DNA from: JBEKHI01 sp050012355
GTDB lineage: Bacteria > Actinomycetota > Actinomycetes > Streptosporangiales > Streptosporangiaceae
Direction: 5' to 3'
Length of the DNA: 17,918 bases
Assembly (NCBI GenBank): GCA_050012355.1
Contig: JBEKHI010000141.1
Location: forward strand, 1-17,918
Shown: piece after piece, positions 5,782-13,452 of the stretch
Layout: each line of letters starts with the position of its first letter
How positions within the stretch are numbered: position 1 is the stretch's first letter
The notes under the pieces: model-generated
What the model was told of the DNA's origin: nothing
The model's database searches: none
What the model saw: only the letters and a program-made list of their open reading frames with translations
Position numbers and translations under genes: made by a program

Positions 5782-8509
5782 CCCGGCGGCGGAATTCCCC
5801 GGCCCGCGAGTCTCCGGTCTGTTCCGCGATGGCCAGCGCCTTTGCCCACGTCTGCCGAGCCTCCTCGGCGCGGCCAAGGCCGGTCAGGGCCTCGGCCATC
5901 CGCTCCAGCCCCTCGATCTGCTCATGGTTCGCGGCGCCAAGTTCGTCGAAGATAGCCATGGCCCGGTGCAGCTCTTCGAGGGATTCGTCCAGCAGGCCGA
6001 GGAGCCGCAGCGTTTCCCCCAAACCGGATACCGCCTGTCCCTCCATATACCGGTAACCCGACTCCGCCAGCACGTCGATCGCCGCGTAATACCGGGTCAG
6101 CGCCTCATCGAGGTCGCCCATCAGCCGGCAAGTCTCCGCCTCATTGTTCAGCACGGTGCCGACCAGCATCTTGTTGCCGGTTTCCTCGCCGATCTTCCGG
6201 CATAGCTCAAGTTCCTTCAGGGCTTCCTTGAAACGACCCTGCCGCTGGTACACGAGGGCGATGTTGTTCCGGCCGCCCACCTCGCCAATCGGGTCTCCGA
6301 GCCGCCGTCGTACCTCCAGCCCCTCCCGGAAGGCCGCGATGGCCCCGTCGTTATCCCCGGCGTACACCAGGGCAACGCCGCGGCCACCCTGCAAGGTGGC
6401 GTAGGCCAGTTCGTTCCCGAGCTCGCGGGCGCTGTCGGCGCCGAGCCGCTGGGTGAGCTCGAAGAGCCCCGGGTTGCCGGCGATGAAGAAATACTGGAAG
6501 GCGTAACTCGCCATCGCCACGGCCAGATCATGCCAGTCGCGGGCGGCGGCGGTCCTGATCGACCACAGCACCGCGACCTCTTCGGTCTGGCACCAGGTCA
6601 GTGCCTCTCGGTGACTGCCGAACTCCGGGACTTCCCGGGCCTGGGCCGCGATGTCCTCGGGTACGCCGGGCGGCATCCGGCGGCCAGGAGCCATTGTCAC
6701 CGTGGCCGCTCGCATCCCGGCCGTGTACCACTCGATCAGCCGGCGCGCGGCCTGCTCGTCGTTGTCGTCGGTGAGTTCCGACGCGAACAGCCGGAGCAGG
6801 TCGTGCAGCCGGTAGCGACTGGGGCCTGGCTCTTCGAGCATGTGCATGTCGATGAGCTCACCGAGCAGCGACTCGGAGTCCGGAAGATCCTGGTCGAGCA
6901 GGGCGGCGGCGGCCGCCAGCCCGAACGTGCCGGGCGGGACTAGGCCGAGCAGCCGGAACGCGCGGGCCGCGGCCGGAGGCAGGCAAGCATGGCTGAGCCG
7001 GAAGCTCGCCCGGACCGCCATGTCACCCGAACGTAGCTCGGCCAGCCGGTCCTGCTCGGCGGCCAGCTTCTCGGCCATGCACCGCACGCTCCAGTCCGGG
7101 TGGGCGGCCAGCCGGGCAGCCGCGATCCTGATCGCCAGCGGAAGGCCGGCGCAGGATCGCAGGATCTCGTCCGTCGCCTCGGGTTCCGCGGCTGCCCGGT
7201 CGGCCCCGACGATCCTGGCGAACAGTTCCCGTCCCTCGCCAGGATCAAGTTCTGGCAGGTAAACCCGGACGTTCGCGGTCAGGTCCGGCATCCGGGCGCG
7301 GCCGGTGACCAGCACCGCGCAGCCAGCGGACCCCGGCAGCAGCGGCCTGATCTGGGCCGCGTTCCTCGCGTCGTCGAGCAGCAGGAGCACTCGCCGCCCG
7401 GCGAGCGCGCTCCGGTACCTGGTGACTCGCTCCTCGGCGTCGGCCGGGATGTCCTCGGCCGCCACGCCCAGATCGCGCAGCAGCCTGGCCAGCACTTCCG
7501 CCGGTTCCACCGGGTCGGCGCCGGTGCCCGCGAGATCAACGTGCAACTGCCCATCCGGGAAACGGTCCGCGATCAGGTGAGCGGTGCGTACCGCCAGCGC
7601 GCTCTTCCCGATCCCGCCCGGGCCGGTGATGGTCACGACGGTGACCGAGCCAGGACCTGCTTCCGCAGGAGAGAATATGCCGGTCAGGTGATCAAGCTCC
7701 GCCGTTCTGCCAGTGAAATCATGGAGGTCGGCGGGAAGCTGGCGTGGGGCGAACGGCCGGGTACGGTGCGGTGATGGGACGAGCGTGGGATCGGCGTTCA
7801 TTATCCGGGTATGGAGCTCGGTGAGCCGGAGTCCAGGATCGATGCCGAGTTCGGTGCTGAGTTTGCGGCGGGCTTCGTCGTAGGCGTCGAGGGCCTCTGG
7901 TTGCCGTCCGGCTCGGTGCAGGGCGAGCATGAGCTGTTCCCAGAGCCGTTCCCGGTACGGGGTGTCAGCGACCAGCCCGCGAAGCTCGGTGATGATGGTC
8001 TCGTGCCGCCGCAGGTGCAGGTCGGCGTCGATCCTGGCTTCAAGCGCTTCGTGGCGCAGCTCGGTGAGCCGGGGTAGCTGGGTCCGCCGCAGGTAAGCGG
8101 ACGGGATGTCGGATAGCGGGTCGCCTCGCCAGAGGGCGAGTGCCTCGCTGAGCAGCTCGGACGCCTGCTCCCACGCGCCGTCGCGGGCGGCGGTGTCGGC
8201 CTGGTCACGGAGCCTGGTGAATTCGTCCAGGTCGAGTTCGCCGGGCCGGACCTCGATGAGGTACCCGGGCGGCCGGGTGCGGATCCGCTCGGCGGTGGGC
8301 CCGAGTCCCCGGCGCAGTCGTTTGACCTGGCCCTGGACGGTGTTGCGGGCCGCTGGCGACGGGTCGTTGTCCCAGATGGCGGTGGACAGCGCCCGGATCG
8401 ATACGACCTGGCCCGCGTTCAGCAGCAGCGCGGCCAGGATGGTCCGTTCCCGGGGCGGCAGATGGCTCACCGGCTCCGTACGCACCGTCCCGAGTACCGC
8501 GAAACGCAT
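5768..8509 (-). CDS. AfsR/SARP-family transcriptional regulator with NB-ARC and TPR domains (downstream copy)
   Basis: A 913-residue regulator of the AfsR class. Order: OmpR-like winged-helix DNA-binding domain (about 1-90), bacterial transcriptional activation domain (about 95-240, ending KLSTELGIDPG), NB-ARC STAND ATPase, and C-terminal tetratricopeptide repeats (about 660-900). Walker A is GPGGIGKS with K302, Walker B is LLLLDDARN near residue 375, and a CAGLPLAIRI (GLPL) motif follows. AfsR-type proteins activate secondary-metabolite or developmental genes by binding direct repeats upstream of -35 boxes. ATG 8509 starts two bases after the TAG of the upstream paralogue, with GGGAG (8518-8522) inside that gene's last codons, so the pair is probably translationally coupled. 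An upstream in-frame start at 8596 was rejected because it lies inside the paralogue and adds no domain. By eye I saw no in-frame TTA codon. Its targets are not identifiable from the sequence. Confidence 0.93.
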   Translation of the reverse strand: MRFAVLGTVRTEPVSHLPPRERTILAALLLNAGQVVSIRALSTAIWDNDPSPAARNTVQGQVKRLRRGLGPTAERIRTRPPGYLIEVRPGELDLDEFTRLRDQADTAARDGAWEQASELLSEALALWRGDPLSDIPSAYLRRTQLPRLTELRHEALEARIDADLHLRRHETIITELRGLVADTPYRERLWEQLMLALHRAGRQPEALDAYDEARRKLSTELGIDPGLRLTELHTRIMNADPTLVPSPHRTRPFAPRQLPADLHDFTGRTAELDHLTGIFSPAEAGPGSVTVVTITGPGGIGKSALAVRTAHLIADRFPDGQLHVDLAGTGADPVEPAEVLARLLRDLGVAAEDIPADAEERVTRYRSALAGRRVLLLLDDARNAAQIRPLLPGSAGCAVLVTGRARMPDLTANVRVYLPELDPGEGRELFARIVGADRAAAEPEATDEILRSCAGLPLAIRIAAARLAAHPDWSVRCMAEKLAAEQDRLAELRSGDMAVRASFRLSHACLPPAAARAFRLLGLVPPGTFGLAAAAALLDQDLPDSESLLGELIDMHMLEEPGPSRYRLHDLLRLFASELTDDNDEQAARRLIEWYTAGMRAATVTMAPGRRMPPGVPEDIAAQAREVPEFGSHREALTWCQTEEVAVLWSIRTAAARDWHDLAVAMASYAFQYFFIAGNPGLFELTQRLGADSARELGNELAYATLQGGRGVALVYAGDNDGAIAAFREGLEVRRRLGDPIGEVGGRNNIALVYQRQGRFKEALKELELCRKIGEETGNKMLVGTVLNNEAETCRLMGDLDEALTRYYAAIDVLAESGYRYMEGQAVSGLGETLRLLGLLDESLEELHRAMAIFDELGAANHEQIEGLERMAEALTGLGRAEEARQTWAKALAIAEQTGDSRAGEFRRRATGA

Positions 8510-8511
8510 CG

Positions 8512-11277
8512 CTACGTCTCCCTGGCCAAGCGGCTCAGGACGTTCTCCGCCTCCGACGCGCCGATCTCGATCAGGATGTCGTACGCCTGTTCCCACGCGG
8601 CCCGCGCTTCCGCGGACTTGCCGAGCGCGATATAGCTGTCACCCAGCGTAGTGAGAGTCATGCCCTCGCCGTATCGCATGTTGTTCTCGCGGGACACCTC
8701 GAGGACCTGCTCGAGGAGCTCCATCGCCTCGTTGACCCGGCCCAGGCTGAGCAGCACCTCGGCGATGCTGTGCGATGTCCCCGAGATCTCGTGCAGTGTA
8801 TCCAGCCTGGTACGGATGGCCAGCGCCTCGGTAAAGTGCTCAAGCGCCTTGTCCAACTGCCCGGAAAGCTGATAGGCGTGTCCGAGGCCATGCTGGACGT
8901 AGCCCTCAGTGCTCTCGTTGCCGCTCTCCCGGCTGAGCACGAGCGCCTCGCTGAGGTGCGCCACGCCTGAATCGATGAGCCCAGCGTCGATCTCGGTGGT
9001 GGCGAGATTCGTCAACGCGGTTGACTCGCCGGATTTGTCGCCCAGCTTGCGCCGGACGGCGAGGGCCCGGCGGCGATAGTCAAGGGCCATGGGATATTGG
9101 CCCGTCATCCAGTATCCCCCCGCGACCGAGCCGAGCAGGGCGGCGATCGCCTGTTCGTCCCCGGCCGCCTCCGCGGCGACCAGGCCGACCTTCATGGCGG
9201 CGAGCTTGTCGGTCCACTGGCCGGACCACTCAAGGTAGAGCTGCAGCACCCAGGCGAGTCGCATGCCGATGTCCGGCAGCACCTGGGCGAGCGCCATCGA
9301 CAGCGCCTCGATGAGGTTGGGGTACTCATCCCGCAGCCAGTCGAGTGCTTCCGCCCGGTCGCCGAACGTGCCAGCGGTAACGCCAGGCGGCGGCGGAGCC
9401 GGCGGAAACTGCTCGGTCTGCTTGCCGAGGGCCGACACGGCGGCGTGGGCGGTGTGCAGGTACCAGGCGAGCAGCCGGTGCAGCGACTGGTGGCGGCTCG
9501 GCGCGGTCTCCTCGGTGTTCGCCCGCTCGGCCGCGTAGAGGCGGAGCAGGTCGTGAGCCTGGTACCTGCCCGGCTCCGGCGACTCAAGCAGGTGCGCGTA
9601 CAGCAGCGTCTCCGCCGCCTCGGCGGCCTCGGCCTCCTGGCACCCCGCGAGCGCGGCCAGCGCGGGAAGCGAGATCGTGGTCAGCCCGGCCAGGCCGAAC
9701 AGCCGGAAGATCCGGGCCCCCACCGGGCGCGTCAGGCCCCGGTAGCTGACCTCGAAGGTGGTCCGCACCGCGGTGTCGCCCGCCGACAGCTCACCAAGCC
9801 GCCGCTGCTGGCTCGCCAGCAGCGCGCCGAGCTGCCCGGTGGTCCAGCCGGGGCGGGTGGCGAGCCTGCTCGCCGCGATCCTGAGCGCCAGCGGGAGCCC
9901 CGCACAGGCGGCCACGACGGCGTCGGTGCCCGCGGGGTCGTCGTCGGTCCGCCGCTCGCCGATGATCGCGCGGAGCAACTCCGCCGACTCAGTCGTGTCA
10001 AAGACCCGGAGCGCGCTGAACGCCGCACCGGCCAGGTCGGTCAGGGCGGTGCGGCTGGTGACGATGACGGCGGAGCCGCCGGTGCCCGGCAGCAGCGGCC
10101 GGACCTGCGCGCTGCTGTGCGCGTCGTCGAGTACCACCAGCATCGTGCGGTCCGCGGTGATCGTGCGGTAAAGCGCCGTGCGCTCACCCTCGCTGTCCGG
10201 GATCTTCCCGTCGGGAACCCCGAGATCGCGAAGGAGCCGGCCGAGCACGTCGGTGGCCTTGAGCGGGTTGGCCGCGCCGCCAAGGACGACGAACAGCTGG
10301 CCATCGGGGAACCGCTCCGCCAGCTGATGGGCCACGTGGACCGCGAGGGCGGTCTTGCCGATGCCGCCCGGACCGCTCACGGTGGCGACGGGGACCGCTC
10401 CCGGCCTGCGGGCGGCCGAGGTGACGAGGGCGTCACGGAGTCGCTGGAACTCATCGTCACGCCCGGTGAAGTCGGGCAGGTCGGCGGGGAGCTGGCGGGG
10501 GATCTCCCGGGCCGCGACGTCGGGCCCGCTGCGGCCGGCTGGCAGGCCAAGCTCGGGGTCGGCGTTGAGTATCCGGCCGTGCAGTTCGGCCAGCCGGGGG
10601 CCGGGATCGATCCCGAGCTCGGTGCTCAGCCGCCGGCGTGCCTCGGTGTAGGCGTCGAGCGCTTCGCTCTGCCGCCCGGCGCGGTACAGGGCGAGCATGA
10701 GCTGCTCCCAGAAGCGCTCGCGGAACGGGTGTTCGGCGACGAGCCCGCGGAGCTCGGCGGTGACCTTCTCGTGCCGTCCGAGATGGAGGTCGGCATCGAT
10801 CCTGGCCTCCAGCGCCTCGTGCTGGAATTCGGTCAGCCTGGGCAGCTCCGCGCGCCGCAGATAGGGGGAGGGCACGTCGGACAGCGGCTCGCCTCGCCAG
10901 AGGGCGAGTGCCTCGGTGAGCAGCCCGGAGGCCTGCTCCCAGGCGCCGTCCCGCGCGGTGGCCGCGGCCTGGTCGCGGAGCCGGGCGAACTCGTGCAGGT
11001 CCAGCTCGCCGAGCCGGACCTCGATGAGGTAGCCGGGGGCACGGGTGATGATGCGCTCGGATTCGGGGCCGAGCAGCTTGCGTAGCTGCTTGACGTGCCC
11101 CTGGATGGTGTTGCGAGCGCTTGGCGGCGGGGTGTCGTCCCAGAGCGCCTGGGCCAGCATAGTGACCGATACCACAGTGTTCGCGCGCAGCAGGAGGGCG
11201 GCCAGCACGGTCCGTTCCTTGGGCGACATCTGGCCCGAGGATTCCGCACGTACGGGCCCGAGAAGCGCAAAGCGCAC
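8512..11277 (-). CDS. AfsR/SARP-family transcriptional regulator with NB-ARC and TPR domains (upstream copy)
   Basis: A 921-residue paralogue of the next gene with the same order: winged helix (about 1-90), BTAD (about 96-243), NB-ARC and C-terminal TPRs (about 680-910, with repeated A-L-x-L-A-spaced helices). Walker A is GPGGIGKT with K308, Walker B is LVVLDDAHS near residue 382, and the GLPL motif is CAGLPLALRI. The stretch QLPADLPDFTGR before the ATPase is typical of AfsR-like proteins. Streptomyces coelicolor AfsR is 993 residues, so this is near full length. The start is GTG 11277, supported by AGGGGG six bases upstream. It is first in a two-gene transcript. The 240-base gap upstream separates it from the two-component system on the same strand. 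No AfsK-like kinase is in the window. Target genes are unknown. Confidence 0.93.
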   Translation of the reverse strand: MRFALLGPVRAESSGQMSPKERTVLAALLLRANTVVSVTMLAQALWDDTPPPSARNTIQGHVKQLRKLLGPESERIITRAPGYLIEVRLGELDLHEFARLRDQAAATARDGAWEQASGLLTEALALWRGEPLSDVPSPYLRRAELPRLTEFQHEALEARIDADLHLGRHEKVTAELRGLVAEHPFRERFWEQLMLALYRAGRQSEALDAYTEARRRLSTELGIDPGPRLAELHGRILNADPELGLPAGRSGPDVAAREIPRQLPADLPDFTGRDDEFQRLRDALVTSAARRPGAVPVATVSGPGGIGKTALAVHVAHQLAERFPDGQLFVVLGGAANPLKATDVLGRLLRDLGVPDGKIPDSEGERTALYRTITADRTMLVVLDDAHSSAQVRPLLPGTGGSAVIVTSRTALTDLAGAAFSALRVFDTTESAELLRAIIGERRTDDDPAGTDAVVAACAGLPLALRIAASRLATRPGWTTGQLGALLASQQRRLGELSAGDTAVRTTFEVSYRGLTRPVGARIFRLFGLAGLTTISLPALAALAGCQEAEAAEAAETLLYAHLLESPEPGRYQAHDLLRLYAAERANTEETAPSRHQSLHRLLAWYLHTAHAAVSALGKQTEQFPPAPPPPGVTAGTFGDRAEALDWLRDEYPNLIEALSMALAQVLPDIGMRLAWVLQLYLEWSGQWTDKLAAMKVGLVAAEAAGDEQAIAALLGSVAGGYWMTGQYPMALDYRRRALAVRRKLGDKSGESTALTNLATTEIDAGLIDSGVAHLSEALVLSRESGNESTEGYVQHGLGHAYQLSGQLDKALEHFTEALAIRTRLDTLHEISGTSHSIAEVLLSLGRVNEAMELLEQVLEVSRENNMRYGEGMTLTTLGDSYIALGKSAEARAAWEQAYDILIEIGASEAENVLSRLARET

Positions 11278-11283
11278 TGGTTT

Positions 11284-11289
11284 CCCCCT
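11284..11289 (-). promoter_or_regulatory. Ribosome-binding site for the upstream AfsR-like gene
   Basis: On the minus strand AAAGGGGG precedes GTG 11277, with AGGGGG ending six bases before it. This is the strongest Shine-Dalgarno near the ORF start and supports the GTG. Confidence 0.65.
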
Positions 11290-11318
11290 TTCTGCCCCGA
11301 ATACTCGCTTACATCATG

Positions 11319-11365
11319 CCTGGTGCTTGGCGGCCATCGCCAGCGAACCGCCAGCACTTCACCAG
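11319..11365. promoter_or_regulatory. Imperfect dyad in the AfsR-like gene leader
   Basis: GTGCTTGGCGG (11323-11333) faces CCGCCAGCAC (11348-11357): a 10-bp inverted match with one bulged base. Flanking CTGGTG and CACCAG extend the symmetry imperfectly to about 11319-11365. It lies 42 to 88 bases upstream of GTG 11277, a sensible operator position. No promoter boxes were convincingly found nearby. Confidence 0.3.
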
Positions 11366-11425
11366 TGGTCTTCGGTAGACATGTTCCCTGTGGGCCTTGG
11401 GGAGACCCGCTCAACGCCCCATTGC

Positions 11426-11471
11426 CGTGCGGAGGCGCACGTCGGGATGGGGCCCGCCCCCGTGCGGGGGC
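11426..11471 (-). terminator. Two tandem hairpins downstream of the response regulator
   Basis: First met by minus-strand transcription is a GCCCCC/GGGGGC stem with a four-base loop (11456-11471). It is followed by a CGTGCG/CGCACG stem with a four-base loop (11426-11441). They begin about 47 bases after the response-regulator stop codon and precede the AfsR-gene leader. No T-tract follows, which is common for actinobacterial terminators. They could instead be leader structure for the AfsR transcript. Confidence 0.4.
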
Positions 11472-11517
11472 CGTGACGCAATTTACTGGGGGCCGCCACG
11501 GCTCCCGTTGCGGCCGG

Positions 11518-12186
11518 TTACCGCGCCGGGTCGGCGTACCCGTGGGTATAGGCGTACCGGATCGCCTGGGCGCGGTCCCGGGATCCGGTCTTGAAGAAGA
11601 TGCGGTTGACGTGTGTCTTCACGGTGGCCTCGCTGACGAACAGATCCCGGGCGATCTCCCGGTTGGAACGCCCGGCGGCGATCAGCCGTAGCACATCGGC
11701 CTCCCGCGGCGTCAGCTCGTCGTCGGCACCAGTCTCGGAAGGCCGGTCGTCGGAGTCGGCGCCCCGCGACGCCGCCGACAGCAGCCGCTGCTGCACCTCA
11801 GGATCGAGCACCGCCTGCCCCGCCGCCGCCGCCATCACCGCCTGCCCGATGGCCGCTCGCGTCGCGTCCTTGGTCAGGTAGCCGAGCGCCCCCGCCCGCA
11901 GCGCGCTCAGAATCGACTCGTCGTCCGCATAAGTCGTCAGAACGACGATTTTGGTCTCCGGATAGGACTCGGTGATCTGCTTGGTGGCGGCCACCCCGCC
12001 GATGCCGGGCATGTTCAGGTCCATGAGCACCACCCGCGGCCGCAACGACGCGACCTGATCTACCGCGGCCTCGCCGGAATCCGCCCAGCCGGCCACCGAG
12101 ATGTCCGGCAGCGTGCCGAGCAGCAGGACCAGCCCTTCCCGCACGGCGGACTGGTCATCCACGACCACGACGGTGATTTCGCTCAT
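11518..12186 (-). CDS. NarL/LuxR-family response regulator
   Basis: A 222-residue two-component response regulator. The receiver domain (about 4-120) has the acidic pair D10/D11, phosphoacceptor D56 in VLMDLNMPG, T84/T85 and K106 in YLTKDA. The LuxR-type helix-turn-helix (about 155-220) begins LTPREADVLRLIAAG and contains SNREIARDLFVSEATVKTHV. Phosphorylation by the kinase encoded just upstream should promote dimerisation and DNA binding. ATG 12186 overlaps the kinase stop as ATGA and has GAGGG six bases upstream, so translation is probably coupled. An upstream in-frame start at 12213 lies inside the kinase gene and is less likely. Targets are unknown; the downstream AfsR-like pair and the adjacent sugar operon are candidates by location only. 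Confidence 0.95.
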   Translation of the reverse strand: MSEITVVVVDDQSAVREGLVLLLGTLPDISVAGWADSGEAAVDQVASLRPRVVLMDLNMPGIGGVAATKQITESYPETKIVVLTTYADDESILSALRAGALGYLTKDATRAAIGQAVMAAAAGQAVLDPEVQQRLLSAASRGADSDDRPSETGADDELTPREADVLRLIAAGRSNREIARDLFVSEATVKTHVNRIFFKTGSRDRAQAIRYAYTHGYADPAR

Positions 12187-13382
12187 GAGGGAACCCTCAT
12201 ATATACCCGCCACGCGTCCCCATCCGCCTCCCCATCCCGCTTCACTGGCCCTGCGCTGAACATACCGCCCGCCTGCTCGGCGCGTTCCGCGAGCCCGGCC
12301 AGCCCGTAGCCGCCGCCGGTTCCCGACAACGACCCGCCGCGCCCGGCGAGGTTCGTGACCTTCACCGCCACCGCGTCAGGCAGGAACGACAGTTCCACCG
12401 TCGTCGGCTGCCCGGCCGCGTGCTTGCGGGCGTTGGTCAGCGCCTCCTGCACCGTTCGGTACAGGGCCATCCCGGCCTCGACGCGGACCTGCCGCCGCGT
12501 TCCCGTTACGGAAAGTGACACTTCCGCGTCGCCCGCGGCCTCGAAGTCCGTCACCAGCTTCGACAGCCGCTCCGCCAGCGGCGGACCGCTGTCCCGCAGC
12601 GCCTGCACCGCTCGTTTGGCGTCCGCTAGCCCTTCCTTGCTCAGGCCAGCCGCCCGGTCGACGCATTCGAGCGCCTTCGCGATCTCCGGCGAATCGGAAG
12701 CGACCGGCGCCAGGAGTCCGGAAGCTGCCTCCAGGTTCACCGAGACCGCCGCGAGCGAGTGCGCGAGGACATCGTGGATATCCCGGGCGATCCTGGTCCG
12801 CTCGGCGAGCGCCGCCGCCGCGGTCTCCGCCTCCATTGCCCGCCGCGACTCGCCGAGCAGCCGTTCCGCCTGCTCGGCTCGGTCGATGTAGCTGCGCCTC
12901 GACAGGCCGATCGCCCACATCCCGAGGAACGTGGCCGGGTAGCCGATGACGGTCCCCAGCGACGGCCCGACGGCCAGTGCTGCCGCCAGGAAGGCGGCCA
13001 CCATGGCGGCGGTCGCGCCCAGCGAGGTGTTCATCTCGCTGCTGGCCCCGATGGTCAGGGCCGCTATGCAGCTGAATACGAGCGCGCCGCTGTCCGGGCT
13101 CGCGGCCGCGAGCACCCCGCCGGTCACGCCCATCGTCACCGCCGCGGCGAACGAGATGCGCGGCCGGCTCATCGTGAACATCCAGGTGATCCATCCGAGG
13201 ATGGACAGGTACATGGTGATCGCCACGAGCAGATGGCGGCCGGACAGCCCGGGAGCGTAGTTGCTGGCCACGATGGAGTAGACCACCGCGCCCAGGCCGA
13301 TGGTCCGGACCCCGTTCAGCGCGGTGCGTTCCTCCGGTGGAATGCGGCCGGGGAGCATCTGCCAGCGCGGGAGCCTGTTCAC
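12183..13382 (-). CDS. Membrane sensor histidine kinase, NarL/DesK-like (HisKA_3)
   Basis: A 399-residue kinase. The first 165 or so residues contain about five hydrophobic segments (near 25-44, 49-70, 75-95, 99-115 and 120-160) with only short loops. This suggests sensing within or at the membrane instead of through a large extracellular domain. A short coiled linker leads to the HisKA_3 dimerisation domain with H203 in RDIHDVLAHS. The ATPase domain follows with an N-box (EALTNARKHA) and a glycine-rich box (GGYGLAGLAERA). It should autophosphorylate H203 and pass phosphate to D56 of the next gene product. The start is GTG 13382; no Shine-Dalgarno is visible and TACGTT lies six bases upstream, so the mRNA may be leaderless. 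It lies 69 bases downstream of the GH31 gene on the same strand, with a hairpin between. The signal is not identifiable. Confidence 0.93.
   Translation of the reverse strand: MNRLPRWQMLPGRIPPEERTALNGVRTIGLGAVVYSIVASNYAPGLSGRHLLVAITMYLSILGWITWMFTMSRPRISFAAAVTMGVTGGVLAAASPDSGALVFSCIAALTIGASSEMNTSLGATAAMVAAFLAAALAVGPSLGTVIGYPATFLGMWAIGLSRRSYIDRAEQAERLLGESRRAMEAETAAAALAERTRIARDIHDVLAHSLAAVSVNLEAASGLLAPVASDSPEIAKALECVDRAAGLSKEGLADAKRAVQALRDSGPPLAERLSKLVTDFEAAGDAEVSLSVTGTRRQVRVEAGMALYRTVQEALTNARKHAAGQPTTVELSFLPDAVAVKVTNLAGRGGSLSGTGGGYGLAGLAERAEQAGGMFSAGPVKRDGEADGDAWRVYMRVPS
12185..12200 (-). promoter_or_regulatory. Palindrome pairing the response-regulator RBS with its start codon
   Basis: The minus strand reads ATGAGGGTTCCCTCAT, a perfect 7-bp inverted repeat. 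The left arm contains the GAGGG Shine-Dalgarno and the right arm ends in the AT of the response-regulator ATG. A 6-bp stem with a GUUC loop would hide the start site until a ribosome finishing the kinase, whose TGA overlaps the ATG, opens it. Confidence 0.45.
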
Positions 13383-13388
13383 GCCATC

Positions 13389-13409
13389 AACGTATCTGGC
13401 CAGGCCAGA
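13389..13409 (-). promoter_or_regulatory. Possible kinase promoter with adjoining 15-bp palindrome
   Basis: On the minus strand TACGTT (13389-13394) fits a TAnnnT -10 box six bases before GTG 13382. Directly next to it, where the -10/-35 spacer would lie, is TCTGGCCAGGCCAGA (13395-13409), 7-bp arms around one central base. A protein bound there would sit on the promoter. No TTGACA-like -35 box was seen. Confidence 0.35.
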
Positions 13410-13424
13410 CTTTCGCGCCGGCCC

Positions 13425-13452
13425 ACGGGTGGAGCGGCCTCAATCCACCCGT
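13425..13452 (-). terminator. Hairpin at the end of the sugar operon
   Basis: ACGGGTGGA (13425-13433) and TCCACCCGT (13444-13452) form a perfect 9-bp stem with a 10-base loop, starting at the last base of the GH31 stop codon on the minus strand. No T-tract follows. Its position fits a terminator or 3'-end stabilising structure separating the operon from the two-component genes. Confidence 0.55.

Noticed and set aside
9097..11085. A 662-residue plus-strand open frame antisense to the upstream AfsR-like gene
   Set aside because: Its product is Arg/Gly/Pro-rich low complexity with no domain; the minus frame encodes a complete AfsR-type protein. Long antisense frames are expected in GC-rich DNA.
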